In this document: piece after piece, positions 34,836 through 43,641 of the stretch
How positions within the stretch are numbered: position 1 is the stretch's first letter
How the letters are laid out: every line of letters begins with the position of its first letter
DNA from: Archaeoglobus sp. UBA234
Lineage (GTDB): Archaea; Halobacteriota; Archaeoglobi; Archaeoglobales; Archaeoglobaceae
NCBI GenBank assembly: GCA_002494625.1
Contig: DACH01000002.1
Coordinates: 14,337 to 78,336, forward strand
DNA: 64,000 bases
Reading direction: 5' to 3'
Notes under the pieces: model-generated
Told to the model about the DNA's origin: nothing
The model's database searches: none
The model's input: only the letters and a program-made list of their open reading frames with translations
Made by a program: the position numbers and the translations under genes

Positions 34836-35510
34836 TTGAATTTAATACTTTGGATAGTTTGGCTGATCATGCTAGAAAAATACGATTTCTTTGTGATCAT
34901 AGGAACTGGTGGGTATATGCTTATCTGGTTAGTTATTTTCTCAGCATTACATTACATTATCTCTCTTGGCATGTTTTTTATAAACACGCTCAAAGATGGT
35001 AACATTAAGGACTTTAGAATCAATGAAGTAATTGTTGAAATTGTAGAGAACAAAATGTCAATTTATGAATTTGTAAAGTTTATCAATGGATTGGAAAATA
35101 TTTTTCGTCCTTATATAAGACTTATATTAAGAATATTATTATGTATTTTATTCTTATTTGTATCAATATCTGTTCTCGAAACTTTCTTCTCGGGTACAAT
35201 TCCACCTCAAGAGCTATATGGAAGAAGATTGGCCAATTACATCATGATTTCTGGTGGGTTCGTTGTGTTCTTCGTTTTCATGTATTTAATACTCAAAATA
35301 TCTATTAACATGAGGGAGATTTTAACACTCGAAATAAAACAAGCAAAATTAGATATTATGGGAAATAAAAGGCAACTTGAATTTTTAAACGAGATCGAAA
35401 GATACATTTTGGATAAGAAACAAATTTTAATATCGACTAAAGATCTTGCAGATATTATTTCATTGATCTTAATAATAATCTTAACAACAATTGTCAATAT
35501 AATGTCATGA
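34836..35510 (+). CDS. Four-helix membrane protein with cytoplasmic coil, unknown
   Basis: About 224 residues from TTG 34836 (or 213 from ATG 34869). Hydrophobic segments are at about 15-50, 100-120, 138-158 and 205-222, with a charged helix (about 160-200) between the last two. It pairs with the upstream small membrane gene, and both are strongly AT-rich. No family recognised. Confidence 0.5.
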   Translation: MNLILWIVWLIMLEKYDFFVIIGTGGYMLIWLVIFSALHYIISLGMFFINTLKDGNIKDFRINEVIVEIVENKMSIYEFVKFINGLENIFRPYIRLILRILLCILFLFVSISVLETFFSGTIPPQELYGRRLANYIMISGGFVVFFVFMYLILKISINMREILTLEIKQAKLDIMGNKRQLEFLNEIERYILDKKQILISTKDLADIISLILIIILTTIVNIMS

Positions 35511-35706
35511 GTTTTTGGTGGTCTTTCAGGACTGTGATATTCAGTTCGTCAATAAGGTCCGTAAACTCTTTCAGTTCATTAACGCAGAAATCGTAGCCGT
35601 TATCCTTTATGAGCTCTTTGAATCCCTTGTAGGATTTCAATTCAAACTTCTTCAATGGTTTAAACACCTCACCCCCATACACGACTTCGATGATCTTTGG
35701 CGTGTT
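35494..35706 (-). pseudogene. Toxin-antitoxin remnant (DUF104-like antitoxin joined to toxin tail)
   Basis: On the minus strand the frame reads TPKIIEVVYGGEVFKPLKKF, the start of a DUF104/UPF0330 antitoxin. It then continues directly as a helical segment (YKGFKELIKDNGYDFCVNEL and KEFTDLIDELN) unlike the antitoxin tail but like part of a PIN-type partner. There is no ATG: a stop precedes the frame and only an internal GTG (35682) is available. It looks like a deletion fusion of a toxin-antitoxin pair. The gap to 35965 has no other gene; a short plus-strand frame ending ALRKLRRNYSGFGL near 35840 may be another remnant. Confidence 0.5.
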
Positions 35707-35965
35707 TTATGATTGACCTCAAATTTTAAAATAGTTTTTGCCGAAGTATAGAATTGGAAGCTAAAACTTCAATTTGGTAAAGTATCCAGAGATTGCTAAA
35801 GCTTTGAGGAAGTTGAGGAGAAACTACAGTGGTTTTGGGTTATAGTGAAATCAATGAAGAGTTAAAAATATCAAAGTTCCTAATCAAATCAAATAACCAT
35901 TCAACTCAAATATCTATTATTCATAGCCTTCCGTTTCCAAATTAACCAAACTAAACTTCCAACCT

Positions 35966-37201
35966 TCATAAGCCAAAATACTCCAAAATCGAAGATTTGG
36001 GCACTTCTCTCTGTTCTCCACTCTCCATATCCTTTACCAAAACAACTCCTTTCTCGTATTCTCTCTCTGCAACTATGACTGCAAACCTCGCATTCACAGT
36101 ATTTGCAAAGCTGAGCTGTTTCTTCAATCCCCTTTCCATCACATCAGTATATACTACCAATCCTTTCTCCCTGAGATTCTCTGCTATTCTCAAAGCATTA
36201 AGCTCCATTCCCGGAGTGCATGCAACCACTATCCTCTCTGCTTTTTCAGATTTGACCGAGCATATCTCCGCAACCCTGTCAAACCCAATGGCAAAACCCG
36301 TTGATGGCACATCTCCACCACCAAAAAGGTGGGTTAAGCGGTAGCTACCTCCTCCGCAAATCTGATTCTGCGCCCCTAAGCCTTCCACAGCATAAATCTC
36401 GAAAACTACTCCCGTATAGTAATCAAGCCCCCTGACAATACTGAAATCAAGGTTAAAATCTACCTCAAGCCTCTCAAGTCCCATCGCAACACTCTCGATA
36501 TAACCGAAATCAAAATCCGGAAGAACCTCTCGAGCGTTCTCAATTACCTCTTTCCTGCCCTTCATGGAAATGAGGGTTTTTATGTCATCGTAATAATCCA
36601 TCAGATCGTTTTCTTCAAGAAATCTTTCGAGTGATTCGAAGTCTTTCTTGTCAATAAACCTCATTATCTTCCGAACTCTCTCCTCGCTCAAATCTTTAAG
36701 GAGTTCTCTCAGCAACCCCACATGTCCGATATTCAGCTCAAAATTAATGCCAAGTTCCTTCAAAATTCTGTATGCAAGAAGAATTACCTCAAGATCAGCA
36801 AGATACGAACCGGAACCAATCAGCTCAACTCCAAACTGCCAGAACTCTCTGTATCTCCCCTTCTGGGGATTCTCATACCTGAAGCAGTTTGAAAAGTAAT
36901 AGAATCTGAGAGGACGGGGCATTACAGAGCATTCATTGACGAACATCCTCATTACAGGAGCTGTTAGCTCAGGTCTCAAAGCAAGATCTCTATCGCCCTT
37001 ATCCTTAAATGCATAGATCTCCTCAACTATGCCTTCACCACTCTTTATTGTGAAGAGTTCGAGATGCTCAAAAGTTGGAGTCGAAATCTCCCTATAGCCA
37101 TAGCTCTCAGCGATTTGCCTCATCACCTTCTCAATTTCCCTTCGCCTCTCCATCTCATCCGGGAGAAAATCTCTTGTCCCCTTAGGTCTTTCTATTCTCA
37201 T
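35966..37201 (-). CDS. hisS: Histidyl-tRNA synthetase
   Basis: About 411 residues, class II synthetase. Motif 1 region GTRDFLPDEMERRREIE, motif 2 RFYYFSNCFRYENPQKGRYREFWQFGVELIG, the histidine-A loop GLDYYTGVVFE and motif 3 PSTGFAIGFDRV are present, followed by the C-terminal anticodon-binding domain. I place the start at ATG 37201 (AGGTGATTAC upstream); the longer frame reads through a tandem repeat into the next gene's tail. Confidence 0.95.
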   Translation of the reverse strand: MRIERPKGTRDFLPDEMERRREIEKVMRQIAESYGYREISTPTFEHLELFTIKSGEGIVEEIYAFKDKGDRDLALRPELTAPVMRMFVNECSVMPRPLRFYYFSNCFRYENPQKGRYREFWQFGVELIGSGSYLADLEVILLAYRILKELGINFELNIGHVGLLRELLKDLSEERVRKIMRFIDKKDFESLERFLEENDLMDYYDDIKTLISMKGRKEVIENAREVLPDFDFGYIESVAMGLERLEVDFNLDFSIVRGLDYYTGVVFEIYAVEGLGAQNQICGGGSYRLTHLFGGGDVPSTGFAIGFDRVAEICSVKSEKAERIVVACTPGMELNALRIAENLREKGLVVYTDVMERGLKKQLSFANTVNARFAVIVAEREYEKGVVLVKDMESGEQREVPKSSILEYFGL

Positions 37202-37211
37202 GTAATCACCT

Positions 37212-37241
37212 GTCTTCAGTCTTCGGGTCTTCAGTCTTCGG
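37212..37241. repeat. Tandem duplication of a 15-bp unit
   Basis: GTCTTCAGTCTTCGG occurs twice in a row at the junction between the HARP gene end and the hisS ribosome-binding region. It includes the HARP stop and lengthens the spacer before hisS. Confidence 0.8.
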
Positions 37242-37899
37242 ATTCCCCAATTGCTTTTAAATATTCCCTTAACATTCTCGGGAACTTTGATGCTTCTACA
37301 AACCTTAGACCCAGCTTTTCTGCCCACTTCCTTATTCCCGTATCACTGCTCACAACACCAGCCTCAAGCTCCTTTGCCAGCAAGAGAACATCAATATCAG
37401 GTTCGCTATCAAGAATTCCACCTCTCAAAGCAGACCTATATCTCTCGCGAAAACGGCTTATCAGCTGACCCATCTCACTTTCAATTTCTGCTCTCTTATC
37501 CTCGGACTCGCAGAGTTTTGAGGTTACAACCGATCCCTCCCATAGAAACTCCTCAGCAAGCTTCTTGCCCTGGTTGATTTTCTGCCTCATTGTGAGGACA
37601 TACTCGTAAAAGATTGCTGCAGGAATCTTAACTTCATATCTATTAGGTGTCTTTTTTACAAGCCAGGTATCAATTTTTGCAAAAACCTCTTCATCACAGT
37701 CATATCTTTTAAGAAAGCTGAGGAGTTCGTTGTAAACAGTTGGATAGGGAATGTAACAGCTGATATCAAGTTTTAATCTGGCTTTGGCTATGAAACCAAG
37801 GAGCTTGTTTGTGGATTCACAGATGGAAGCGAAACCTTCGACCTCCCTCATTCCAGTATCGGTGAGTGCGGTGGTATCGAGAACGAATCTCTGCCTCAT
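37231..37899 (-). CDS. RNA-free ribonuclease P (HARP, PIN-like)
   Basis: About 222 residues of the family formerly called RNA ligase partner, now known as homologues of Aquifex RNase P. The PIN-like metal site is visible: FVLDTTALTD at the N terminus, DSEPDIDVLLLAKELEAGVVSSDTGIRKWAEKLG at about 165-200. The helical insert with KKLAEEFLWEGSVVT is typical. It can cleave pre-tRNA 5' leaders; archaeal hosts usually also have RNA-based RNase P, so its in vivo role is unclear. ATG 37899 follows GGAGG. Just upstream of hisS on the same strand. Confidence 0.87.
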   Translation of the reverse strand: MRQRFVLDTTALTDTGMREVEGFASICESTNKLLGFIAKARLKLDISCYIPYPTVYNELLSFLKRYDCDEEVFAKIDTWLVKKTPNRYEVKIPAAIFYEYVLTMRQKINQGKKLAEEFLWEGSVVTSKLCESEDKRAEIESEMGQLISRFRERYRSALRGGILDSEPDIDVLLLAKELEAGVVSSDTGIRKWAEKLGLRFVEASKFPRMLREYLKAIGESED

Positions 37900-37988
37900 A
37901 ATCAAAAATCCTCCTGATTTTACTTTAATCTTCCTGTTTATATTTTTAGCCTTTCAGAAAGCTTGAAGATTTAAATTAATCTTTTGAA

Positions 37989-38846
37989 TCAATCTCTTTC
38001 AGCCAGATATATTCCGAAGATAGTCAGAATACCACCCGTCACCCTTACAGCAGTTATACTTTCCTGAAGAAGAAAGAAAGCAAAGATTGCCGTAAAAAAC
38101 GGGATTAAGTATATGTAAACAGAAACTCTGGATGCATCCTCATTTTCGAGAGCCTTATACCAGACCACATAGGCGATAAAAGAGCAGAAAACTGAAAGAA
38201 AAATTATCGATACCCAGCTAAGTGCTTGAGCAGGAACCTGTACTCCCTCGATGAACAGAAATGGTAAAAGTGTCAACATGCCTCCGACAAAAGCCCAGGC
38301 TGTTACTGCCTCCGTATCATACCTGCTGATCAGACTCTTACCCGCGATGGTGTAAACAGCCCATAGAAACCCATCAAAAATCATAAGCACATCGCCAAAA
38401 AAGGTTGATCCGGTAAGGAAGCTGATTCTACCGTTTGACAGAACGAGTGATATTCCTGCTATCCCAAGTAATATGCCAGAAATCCTTCTTCTCGATAGAT
38501 TTTCTTTCAGGAACAGTATTGAGAAAATGGCTATAAAGAGGACAGAACTGTTTATGAGGATTGAAGCATTTATTGCTGTTGTATAATTCAAAGCAAGAAA
38601 CTGAACTGCATAGAGAAGGGAGACTCCCGTCAGACCCAGAACCATGAGTGGGACAATATCTTTTTTCCTGAACTTCAGCAGCTCACTCTTTTTCCTGAAG
38701 TACACATAGAATAAAAGAAGTGGGGTTGCAATCAGAAATCTCCAGAAAGCAAGATTAAATGGACCAAGTTCAGCTAACCCCCATTTGATAAAAATAAAAG
38801 AGGATGCCCAGATGAGCATAATTGCTATGAGCCAGACTTTTTTCAT
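37989..38846 (-). CDS. EamA/DMT-family transporter
   Basis: A 285-residue protein with ten hydrophobic helices in two five-helix halves. Helix 1 reads WLIAIMLIWASSFIFIKWGL, typical of EamA, and PFNLAFWRFLIATPLLL follows. Substrate (metabolite or amino-acid efflux) cannot be predicted. It is 22 bp downstream of the eS1 gene, same strand. Confidence 0.85.
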   Translation of the reverse strand: MKKVWLIAIMLIWASSFIFIKWGLAELGPFNLAFWRFLIATPLLLFYVYFRKKSELLKFRKKDIVPLMVLGLTGVSLLYAVQFLALNYTTAINASILINSSVLFIAIFSILFLKENLSRRRISGILLGIAGISLVLSNGRISFLTGSTFFGDVLMIFDGFLWAVYTIAGKSLISRYDTEAVTAWAFVGGMLTLLPFLFIEGVQVPAQALSWVSIIFLSVFCSFIAYVVWYKALENEDASRVSVYIYLIPFFTAIFAFFLLQESITAVRVTGGILTIFGIYLAERD

Positions 38847-38868
38847 GGAAAATCAAAGGAAAAAATGA

Positions 38869-39519
38869 TTAGGCTTCAGCCTCAACTTCCTCTGTCTTTT
38901 CCTCCTCAAAAACTCCTTTTTCTATTCCTTTTGGTTCTTTCAAAAGCTCAATTTTTCTTATTTCGACTCTCCTGAGCGGATATATTTTCTTTGCATTCTT
39001 ATAGATTTCCGATGGTATTTTCCCCAGTATGCATTCCTGGATAAACTGCACAAAACCCTCTTCACTGCCAGTTTTCTGAACGATTTCCCTCATCACTGCT
39101 CTTATAGCCCTTCTCTGTGAAGTTTTACACCTTCTGATTGTAAATGCTACAGGCTTAACCCTGAGAACATATCCATCAGTTGTTGTTATATCCACGACAT
39201 CCTCCACCTTCGTGGTTCTTCTCCTCGTTAAACTGTTGATGTAATCTCTCCCGAGTTCATATCGGTGGAATGCGGTGTATGCATTGCTTCCTGCAACCCT
39301 GTAAACCTTGAAAACCAGCTTTTTGTAGGGATTCTGATTCGAGTAATCATTTGTCAGATCGGCTAAGGTAACCTCCACAGTCCTGTTGAGAACCTTTTCC
39401 GGATCATCTGCAGGTGTTTCCCCTATTTCAGACATCCCGAAGTACTCGGGAGCTATGAGCGTGAACCATTTTTTCAGAGTCCACTTATCCTTAACTCTCG
39501 CCTGTCTTTTTCTCGCCGT
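38869..39519 (-). CDS. rps3ae: Ribosomal protein eS1 (S3Ae), apparent ACG start
   Basis: Small-subunit protein eS1 of about 216 residues. The conserved N-terminal stretch ARKRQARVKDKW...LKKWFTLIAPEYFG lies upstream of the first ATG (39435), so that ATG cannot be the true start. Upstream of it in frame there is no ATG, GTG or TTG before a TAA. The best candidate is ACG at 39519-39517, seven bases after GGAGG and followed by GCG AGA AAA AGA, where homologues begin M-A-R-K. A mutated, rare or misread start codon is implied. The C terminus has an acidic EEEKTEEVEAEA tail. Confidence 0.85.
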   Translation of the reverse strand, partial: TARKRQARVKDKWTLKKWFTLIAPEYFGMSEIGETPADDPEKVLNRTVEVTLADLTNDYSNQNPYKKLVFKVYRVAGSNAYTAFHRYELGRDYINSLTRRRTTKVEDVVDITTTDGYVLRVKPVAFTIRRCKTSQRRAIRAVMREIVQKTGSEEGFVQFIQECILGKIPSEIYKNAKKIYPLRRVEIRKIELLKEPKGIEKGVFEEEKTEEVEAEA

Positions 39520-39586
39520 GTTAATCCCTCCTACCCTTTCACTTTAAGACTCATTTAATAAATTTTTTGTCTAATGAGGATTTAAT

Positions 39587-40351
39587 ATGAGTATGGTGGT
39601 TGAGGAAGGGATTAAAAAGATTTCCCGTATGCTCTCAGAATCAGAGCATGCAGTTGTTTTCACCGGTTCAGGTATTTCAGCAGAAAGTGGAATACCAACC
39701 TTCAGAGGTCCTGGAGGACTGTGGGAAAAATACAACCCCGAAGAGGTGGCATCAATTTACGGATTTAAGAGGAATCCGAAGGAATTCTGGAAGTTCGCAA
39801 AGGAGCTGATTATAAAATCCAGCGCTTCCCCAAATCCTGCACACTATGCAATAGCAGAACTCGAGAAGGAAGGTGTGGTTAAGGCAGTTATAACACAGAA
39901 TATCGACATGCTTCATCAGAGGGCAGGGAGCATGAGGGTTCTCGAGCTTCATGGTTCAATGAAGTATGTTGATTGTCTCGAGTGCAGAAATGTATATGAA
40001 TGGGAATACATAGAAAAAATCCTCCAGATTGAACAGCCAGTTTGTGAGAGATGCGGTAGCGAACTCCTGAAACCGAGAGTCGTATTCTTTGGAGAACCTT
40101 TACCATACGGTATTCTCTCCGAAGCAATGGAGGAGTCAAGGAAGGCTGATCTCTTCATTGTCGTTGGTTCTTCTTTGGTTGTGTATCCTGCTGCAAAACT
40201 TCCCGATATGGCAAAGGAAAGCGGTGCAAAGCTTGCAATTGTAAATCTTGAGCCGACTGAAAAGGACTTCCTTTTTGATGTGGCTATTTACGGTAAGGCT
40301 GCCGAGATACTTCCGAAGGTGTTGGAAGAGTACAGAAGGTTGAAAAGTTGA
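39587..40351 (+). CDS. cobB: Sir2-family NAD-dependent protein deacylase
   Basis: A 254-residue sirtuin. NAD site FTGSGISAESGIPTFRG, TQNIDMLHQRAG and the catalytic histidine in LELHGSMKYVDC are intact. The zinc site has the expected cysteine pairs CLEC and CERC. The C-terminal VVGSSLVVYPAAKLP completes the NAD fold. It likely deacylates chromatin protein Alba or acyl-CoA synthetase; the acs gene in the window is a possible target (inference). Confidence 0.95.
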   Translation: MSMVVEEGIKKISRMLSESEHAVVFTGSGISAESGIPTFRGPGGLWEKYNPEEVASIYGFKRNPKEFWKFAKELIIKSSASPNPAHYAIAELEKEGVVKAVITQNIDMLHQRAGSMRVLELHGSMKYVDCLECRNVYEWEYIEKILQIEQPVCERCGSELLKPRVVFFGEPLPYGILSEAMEESRKADLFIVVGSSLVVYPAAKLPDMAKESGAKLAIVNLEPTEKDFLFDVAIYGKAAEILPKVLEEYRRLKS

Positions 40352-40406
40352 GAAGCTGAGAGGAAAAATTAGTGGGCAGATAGCATCAAACAGGGTCCAA
40401 AAGAAA

Positions 40407-41213
40407 TCAAATCCTGACTATCCTGCAGGAGTCAGTATAGTTCTCCGGATATATCTCCTTCAGTTCACCACTGCAGACTGGACAGTTCTCTCTTTTTTTA
40501 AGCTCTATCTCGTAGAACTCCATTGTTTGCAGATCTATACGGATAAGTCTTCCAGAAAGGATTTTTCCTATACCTGTTAAAATTTTGAGGGTCTCTACTG
40601 CCTGAATGCTTCCAACTACACCTGCTGTTGCTCCAATAATACCAGGAACCTTCGAAGGTGGCGACTCAGGATACAGACACCTGTAACAGGGGGAGGATGT
40701 TATCGTCATCGCTTCCCCTTCAAACTCAAAAATTGCCCCGTGAACCATCGGTATTCCTGCAATCCTGGTTGCATCGTTCAGAATGAACCTCGTTCTGAAG
40801 TTGTCGGGGCAGGAGACTACCACATCATGACCGCGGATCAGATCCATAACATTTTCGGGCTTAACAGACTCCTGAACCGTTTCTATCTCAACATCAGGGT
40901 TAAGACCTTCAACGAACCGTTTTGCGGATTTAGCCTTGTTCCAGCCAATTCTTCCCGCATGGATCACCTGCCTCTGAAGGTTGCTTTTCTCAACCGTGTC
41001 AAAGTCAACAACAGAAATCCTGCCAACTCCAGCAGCTGAAAGGTACATAATGACAGGACTACCAAGCCCTCCCGCTCCAACAACCAGAATGCTGGATTTT
41101 AGAAGTTTTCTCTGTGCCTCTATACCAAAATAAGATATCATAAGCTGCCTGCTGTATCTGTCCGTATCAACATTCCCGTAAACTTCTCGATGCGTCATAT
41201 TGTCATGCATCAT
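40407..41213 (-). CDS. moeB: MoeB/ThiF-family E1-like adenylyltransferase
   Basis: A 268-residue protein with RYSRQLMISYFGIEAQRKLL, then the ATP site ILVVGAGGLGSPVIMYLSAAGVG and VDFDTVEKSNLQRQVIH. Zinc cysteines are in PCYRCLYPE and NCPVCSG. It adenylates the C terminus of a small ubiquitin-like sulfur carrier (MoaD/ThiS/SAMP type) for molybdopterin, thiamine or tRNA thiolation. No MoaD gene is adjacent. Confidence 0.9.
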   Translation of the reverse strand: MMHDNMTHREVYGNVDTDRYSRQLMISYFGIEAQRKLLKSSILVVGAGGLGSPVIMYLSAAGVGRISVVDFDTVEKSNLQRQVIHAGRIGWNKAKSAKRFVEGLNPDVEIETVQESVKPENVMDLIRGHDVVVSCPDNFRTRFILNDATRIAGIPMVHGAIFEFEGEAMTITSSPCYRCLYPESPPSKVPGIIGATAGVVGSIQAVETLKILTGIGKILSGRLIRIDLQTMEFYEIELKKRENCPVCSGELKEIYPENYTDSCRIVRI

Positions 41214-41230
41214 ATTTATCAGATCTGTTA

Positions 41231-41257
41231 TAAATCTACTAAATCTATTAAATCTGT
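41231..41257. repeat. Three tandem 9-bp repeats upstream of moeB
   Basis: TAAATCTAC, TAAATCTAT and TAAATCTGT lie head to tail between the moeB start and the end of the DUF362 gene. They may be regulatory or a slippage tract. Confidence 0.5.
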
Positions 41258-41264
41258 TGAAATT

Positions 41265-42365
41265 CTATTCTGAGAGAGAATATATCTCATAAGCCATGCT
41301 CCCAAGTCCCAGTTTCTCACCATATTTCAACTGTGTTTCAGGTGATGTCCACTCCCAGAACTTTTTTTCTCCCGTAAGAGCGTCTTTAGTGCTTTCCATT
41401 TTGTTCAGAGTGTCAAAACAGACTGCATCAACAGAAACAATATCTCTTGATGCAAAAATCCCGACATCAGGAGCGACAGGGTTATCACTGTAAGGATGGC
41501 AGTCGCAGTGAGGCGTTATATCTATCATGAAGTTGAAGAAGGCAAAGTTTTCCTTTCCAACCAGATCAAAGACAGCCTTTGTGCATTCAACGATCCTCTC
41601 AGTAATATCATCTCCAGACAGCCAAGGACCAATCGTTACAGCATCATACTCACAAACCTCACTGCAGCCAGTACATTTCATGCATTTTGCCGTATCTATC
41701 TGGTAATCCACTATTGCATTGAACGGGCAGATTTCCACGCACACCCCACACTCAGTACAGTTTTCATTTATTTCTGGAAAATTCGGGCAATGAATGTCGA
41801 ACTTGGATGGTTTGGCTACGCATCCAACGCCTATATTTTTTATACTTCCTCCCATTCCTCCCTGCATGTGAAGCTTAAAGTGGGTTGCACACACAACCTT
41901 ATCTACATGTTCAAAGGCTTTGGCAACATAAACCTCCTTAAGATGCTTGCCATCAATCGGAACCTTTACGAAATCAAATCCCAGAATGCCATCTGCAATT
42001 ATAATTGGCGCTGACACTGTCTGAGATGTATATCCATTTTCCTCCGCTATCTCGATTCTTCCAATTGCTGATGCTCTTGCTCTCGTCAAACCCAGCCCGG
42101 TGGTCTCTGTAACGAAAGGTCTTCCCCCTATTTTTTGAATTTCTCTCACAAGGGTTCTGATAAATACAGATCTGAGAGTTTTTGTTGTTCCCCTGTCACC
42201 GAAATGAGTTTTAACAGCTACAATATCGTTTTTTTCAATAAAATCAAGGATTTCTGTTTTCTGGATCAATCTTTTCAGCTTGTTTACAAGGCTTAAATCA
42301 GGTTGAAACCATTCTGATGGGTCTGTGACAATTGCCCTTGAATCAGCAAAATAGACTTCCGGCAT
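41265..42365 (-). CDS. DUF362 protein with 2[4Fe-4S] ferredoxin domain
   Basis: A 366-residue protein. The DUF362 domain spans the first 200 residues (VAVKTHFGDRGTTKTLRSVF, GLTRARASAIGRIEIAEENGY, GSIKNIGVGC). It is followed by a bacterial-type ferredoxin with two clusters: CTECGVCVEICP and CMKCTGCSEVCEYDA. A further HCDCHPYSDNPVAPDVGIFASRD region completes the family. The family is common in anaerobic archaea; its reaction is unknown. It may transfer electrons in the cytoplasm. Confidence 0.87.
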   Translation of the reverse strand: MPEVYFADSRAIVTDPSEWFQPDLSLVNKLKRLIQKTEILDFIEKNDIVAVKTHFGDRGTTKTLRSVFIRTLVREIQKIGGRPFVTETTGLGLTRARASAIGRIEIAEENGYTSQTVSAPIIIADGILGFDFVKVPIDGKHLKEVYVAKAFEHVDKVVCATHFKLHMQGGMGGSIKNIGVGCVAKPSKFDIHCPNFPEINENCTECGVCVEICPFNAIVDYQIDTAKCMKCTGCSEVCEYDAVTIGPWLSGDDITERIVECTKAVFDLVGKENFAFFNFMIDITPHCDCHPYSDNPVAPDVGIFASRDIVSVDAVCFDTLNKMESTKDALTGEKKFWEWTSPETQLKYGEKLGLGSMAYEIYSLSE

Positions 42366-42454
42366 ATCCTCAATTTTTAAAACAAAATATTTAAGGTTTG
42401 AGATTAGATGTGATGTAACGGATATCCAACATCCATTAAGCAGGGAGGAGTTAA

Positions 42455-43249
42455 ATGGGAAAGAGGTTTTTCAGGGCAAAAAATCATGTGATCAGAATTA
42501 CAGTAATGTCATTTATTCTGGCTCTCTTTTTTACAGTTTCCGGAGTATATGGAGTATATGGAGAAGATATTATAGCCGAGAAAACCCATATTGTGATATT
42601 CCCCGAATCAAGGAATCAGATCTTTGTGCTCGATGTAACCTCCTTTCCAGAAAATCTAACCTTTAAAGGAGATATCATCTTTGAGCTTCCAGAGGACTCA
42701 TTGATAAACAATATTTCAGGCAATTTATACTTTGAAAAGGCTGAACTTAAGGGGAACAAACTGATCCTCAGAAACGCATCTGTTGAAGGAAAAGAGCATA
42801 TAGCTCTGAGCTATTTTTCCAGCATCTTGGATGATGGGTTATTCAGAAAAAATATAACCTTCAGAACCGAGGTTCTGACTGTACTCATTCCAAAAACAGT
42901 AAGCACTGAGAAATTCTCCGAGAACCTTGAACTCAAAGGAACAAGAATACTTGGTGGTGGAGAGTACACAATTTTCCAGTCTAAGAACATTACGGGAGAG
43001 ATATACCTTTATCTCAAGCCTGCAGCAAATACAGGTACAGGTATCCAGAAAAATGTAGAGGGCATATCCCACAGGGGGAATGATGTCCTGTTATACGCTG
43101 GCATTGTGCTGATTGTATCCGGTCTCATTATTTTTGTCCTGAGTAAAGAAAAGTCAGGATGGAGACTCGATGAAGGTGAAATCGATGAGGACAAGACATC
43201 TATTACAGAACCTGAAAAGAATAAGGAGAATGGTGGATGGGAAATCTGA
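42455..43249 (+). CDS. Exported protein with C-terminal membrane anchor, unknown
   Basis: A 264-residue protein with a signal segment (IRITVMSFILALFFTVSGVY), an extracytoplasmic beta-rich domain, and a membrane helix near 212-230 (LLYAGIVLIVSGLIIFVL) followed by a charged cytoplasmic tail. The TNPxNIS-like sites (NNISGN, KNISG-type) suggest possible N-glycosylation. GGGAGGAG precedes the ATG. Topology resembles archaeal type I surface proteins, some of which carry a regulator domain; I recognise none here. Confidence 0.65.
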   Translation: MGKRFFRAKNHVIRITVMSFILALFFTVSGVYGVYGEDIIAEKTHIVIFPESRNQIFVLDVTSFPENLTFKGDIIFELPEDSLINNISGNLYFEKAELKGNKLILRNASVEGKEHIALSYFSSILDDGLFRKNITFRTEVLTVLIPKTVSTEKFSENLELKGTRILGGGEYTIFQSKNITGEIYLYLKPAANTGTGIQKNVEGISHRGNDVLLYAGIVLIVSGLIIFVLSKEKSGWRLDEGEIDEDKTSITEPEKNKENGGWEI

Positions 43250-43353
43250 TGGATTAGAAGTAGGATGGGGCTAATACTCAAACCAATACTCAAACAACCG
43301 ATAATTCTTTATATCAACCTGCCAGAATTTTCCTGCTTACTACTACTTACCAA

Positions 43354-43449
43354 GCCGGGGTGGCAGAGAGGCACTGCGCAGGCCTTGAGTCGCCGCAGGA
43401 AAGCCTGTGTCCCTTCTGGGACGCGTGGGTTCAAGTCCCACCCCCGGCG
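43354..43449 (+). tRNA. tRNA-Ser(UGA) with 12-nt intron
   Basis: Class II tRNA: acceptor GCCGGGG/CCCCGGC with discriminator G, long variable arm GTCCC/GGGAC, T arm GTGGG-TTCAAGT-CCCAC. The anticodon stem CAGGC/GCCTG encloses 19 nt; removing a 12-nt intron (43390-43401) between 37 and 38 leaves the loop CTTGAGA, the serine anticodon UGA. No CCA is encoded. It borders the CARF cassette and is a plausible integration site, but I see no copy of its 3' end downstream. Confidence 0.9.
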
Positions 43450-43641
43450 TATCTGAAAAGGTGTTATGCCGTCTTTTCCTCTCCTAAAGAGACCATAGGC
43501 AGCTGAGTTTTGCTATAAATCTTTCTCTTTTGATTCTTCTCCACTCGTCGAGCTGGCTACTCTATTTATATAAAGCAATACAACGAACGGTTCCAAGCAG
43601 TTGAAGGAACGAGTTCGATTGTTAGCTTGAAAGCCAAAATA

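Noticed and set aside
43265..43456. Open frame through tRNA-Ser
   Set aside because: Most of it is the tRNA gene itself.
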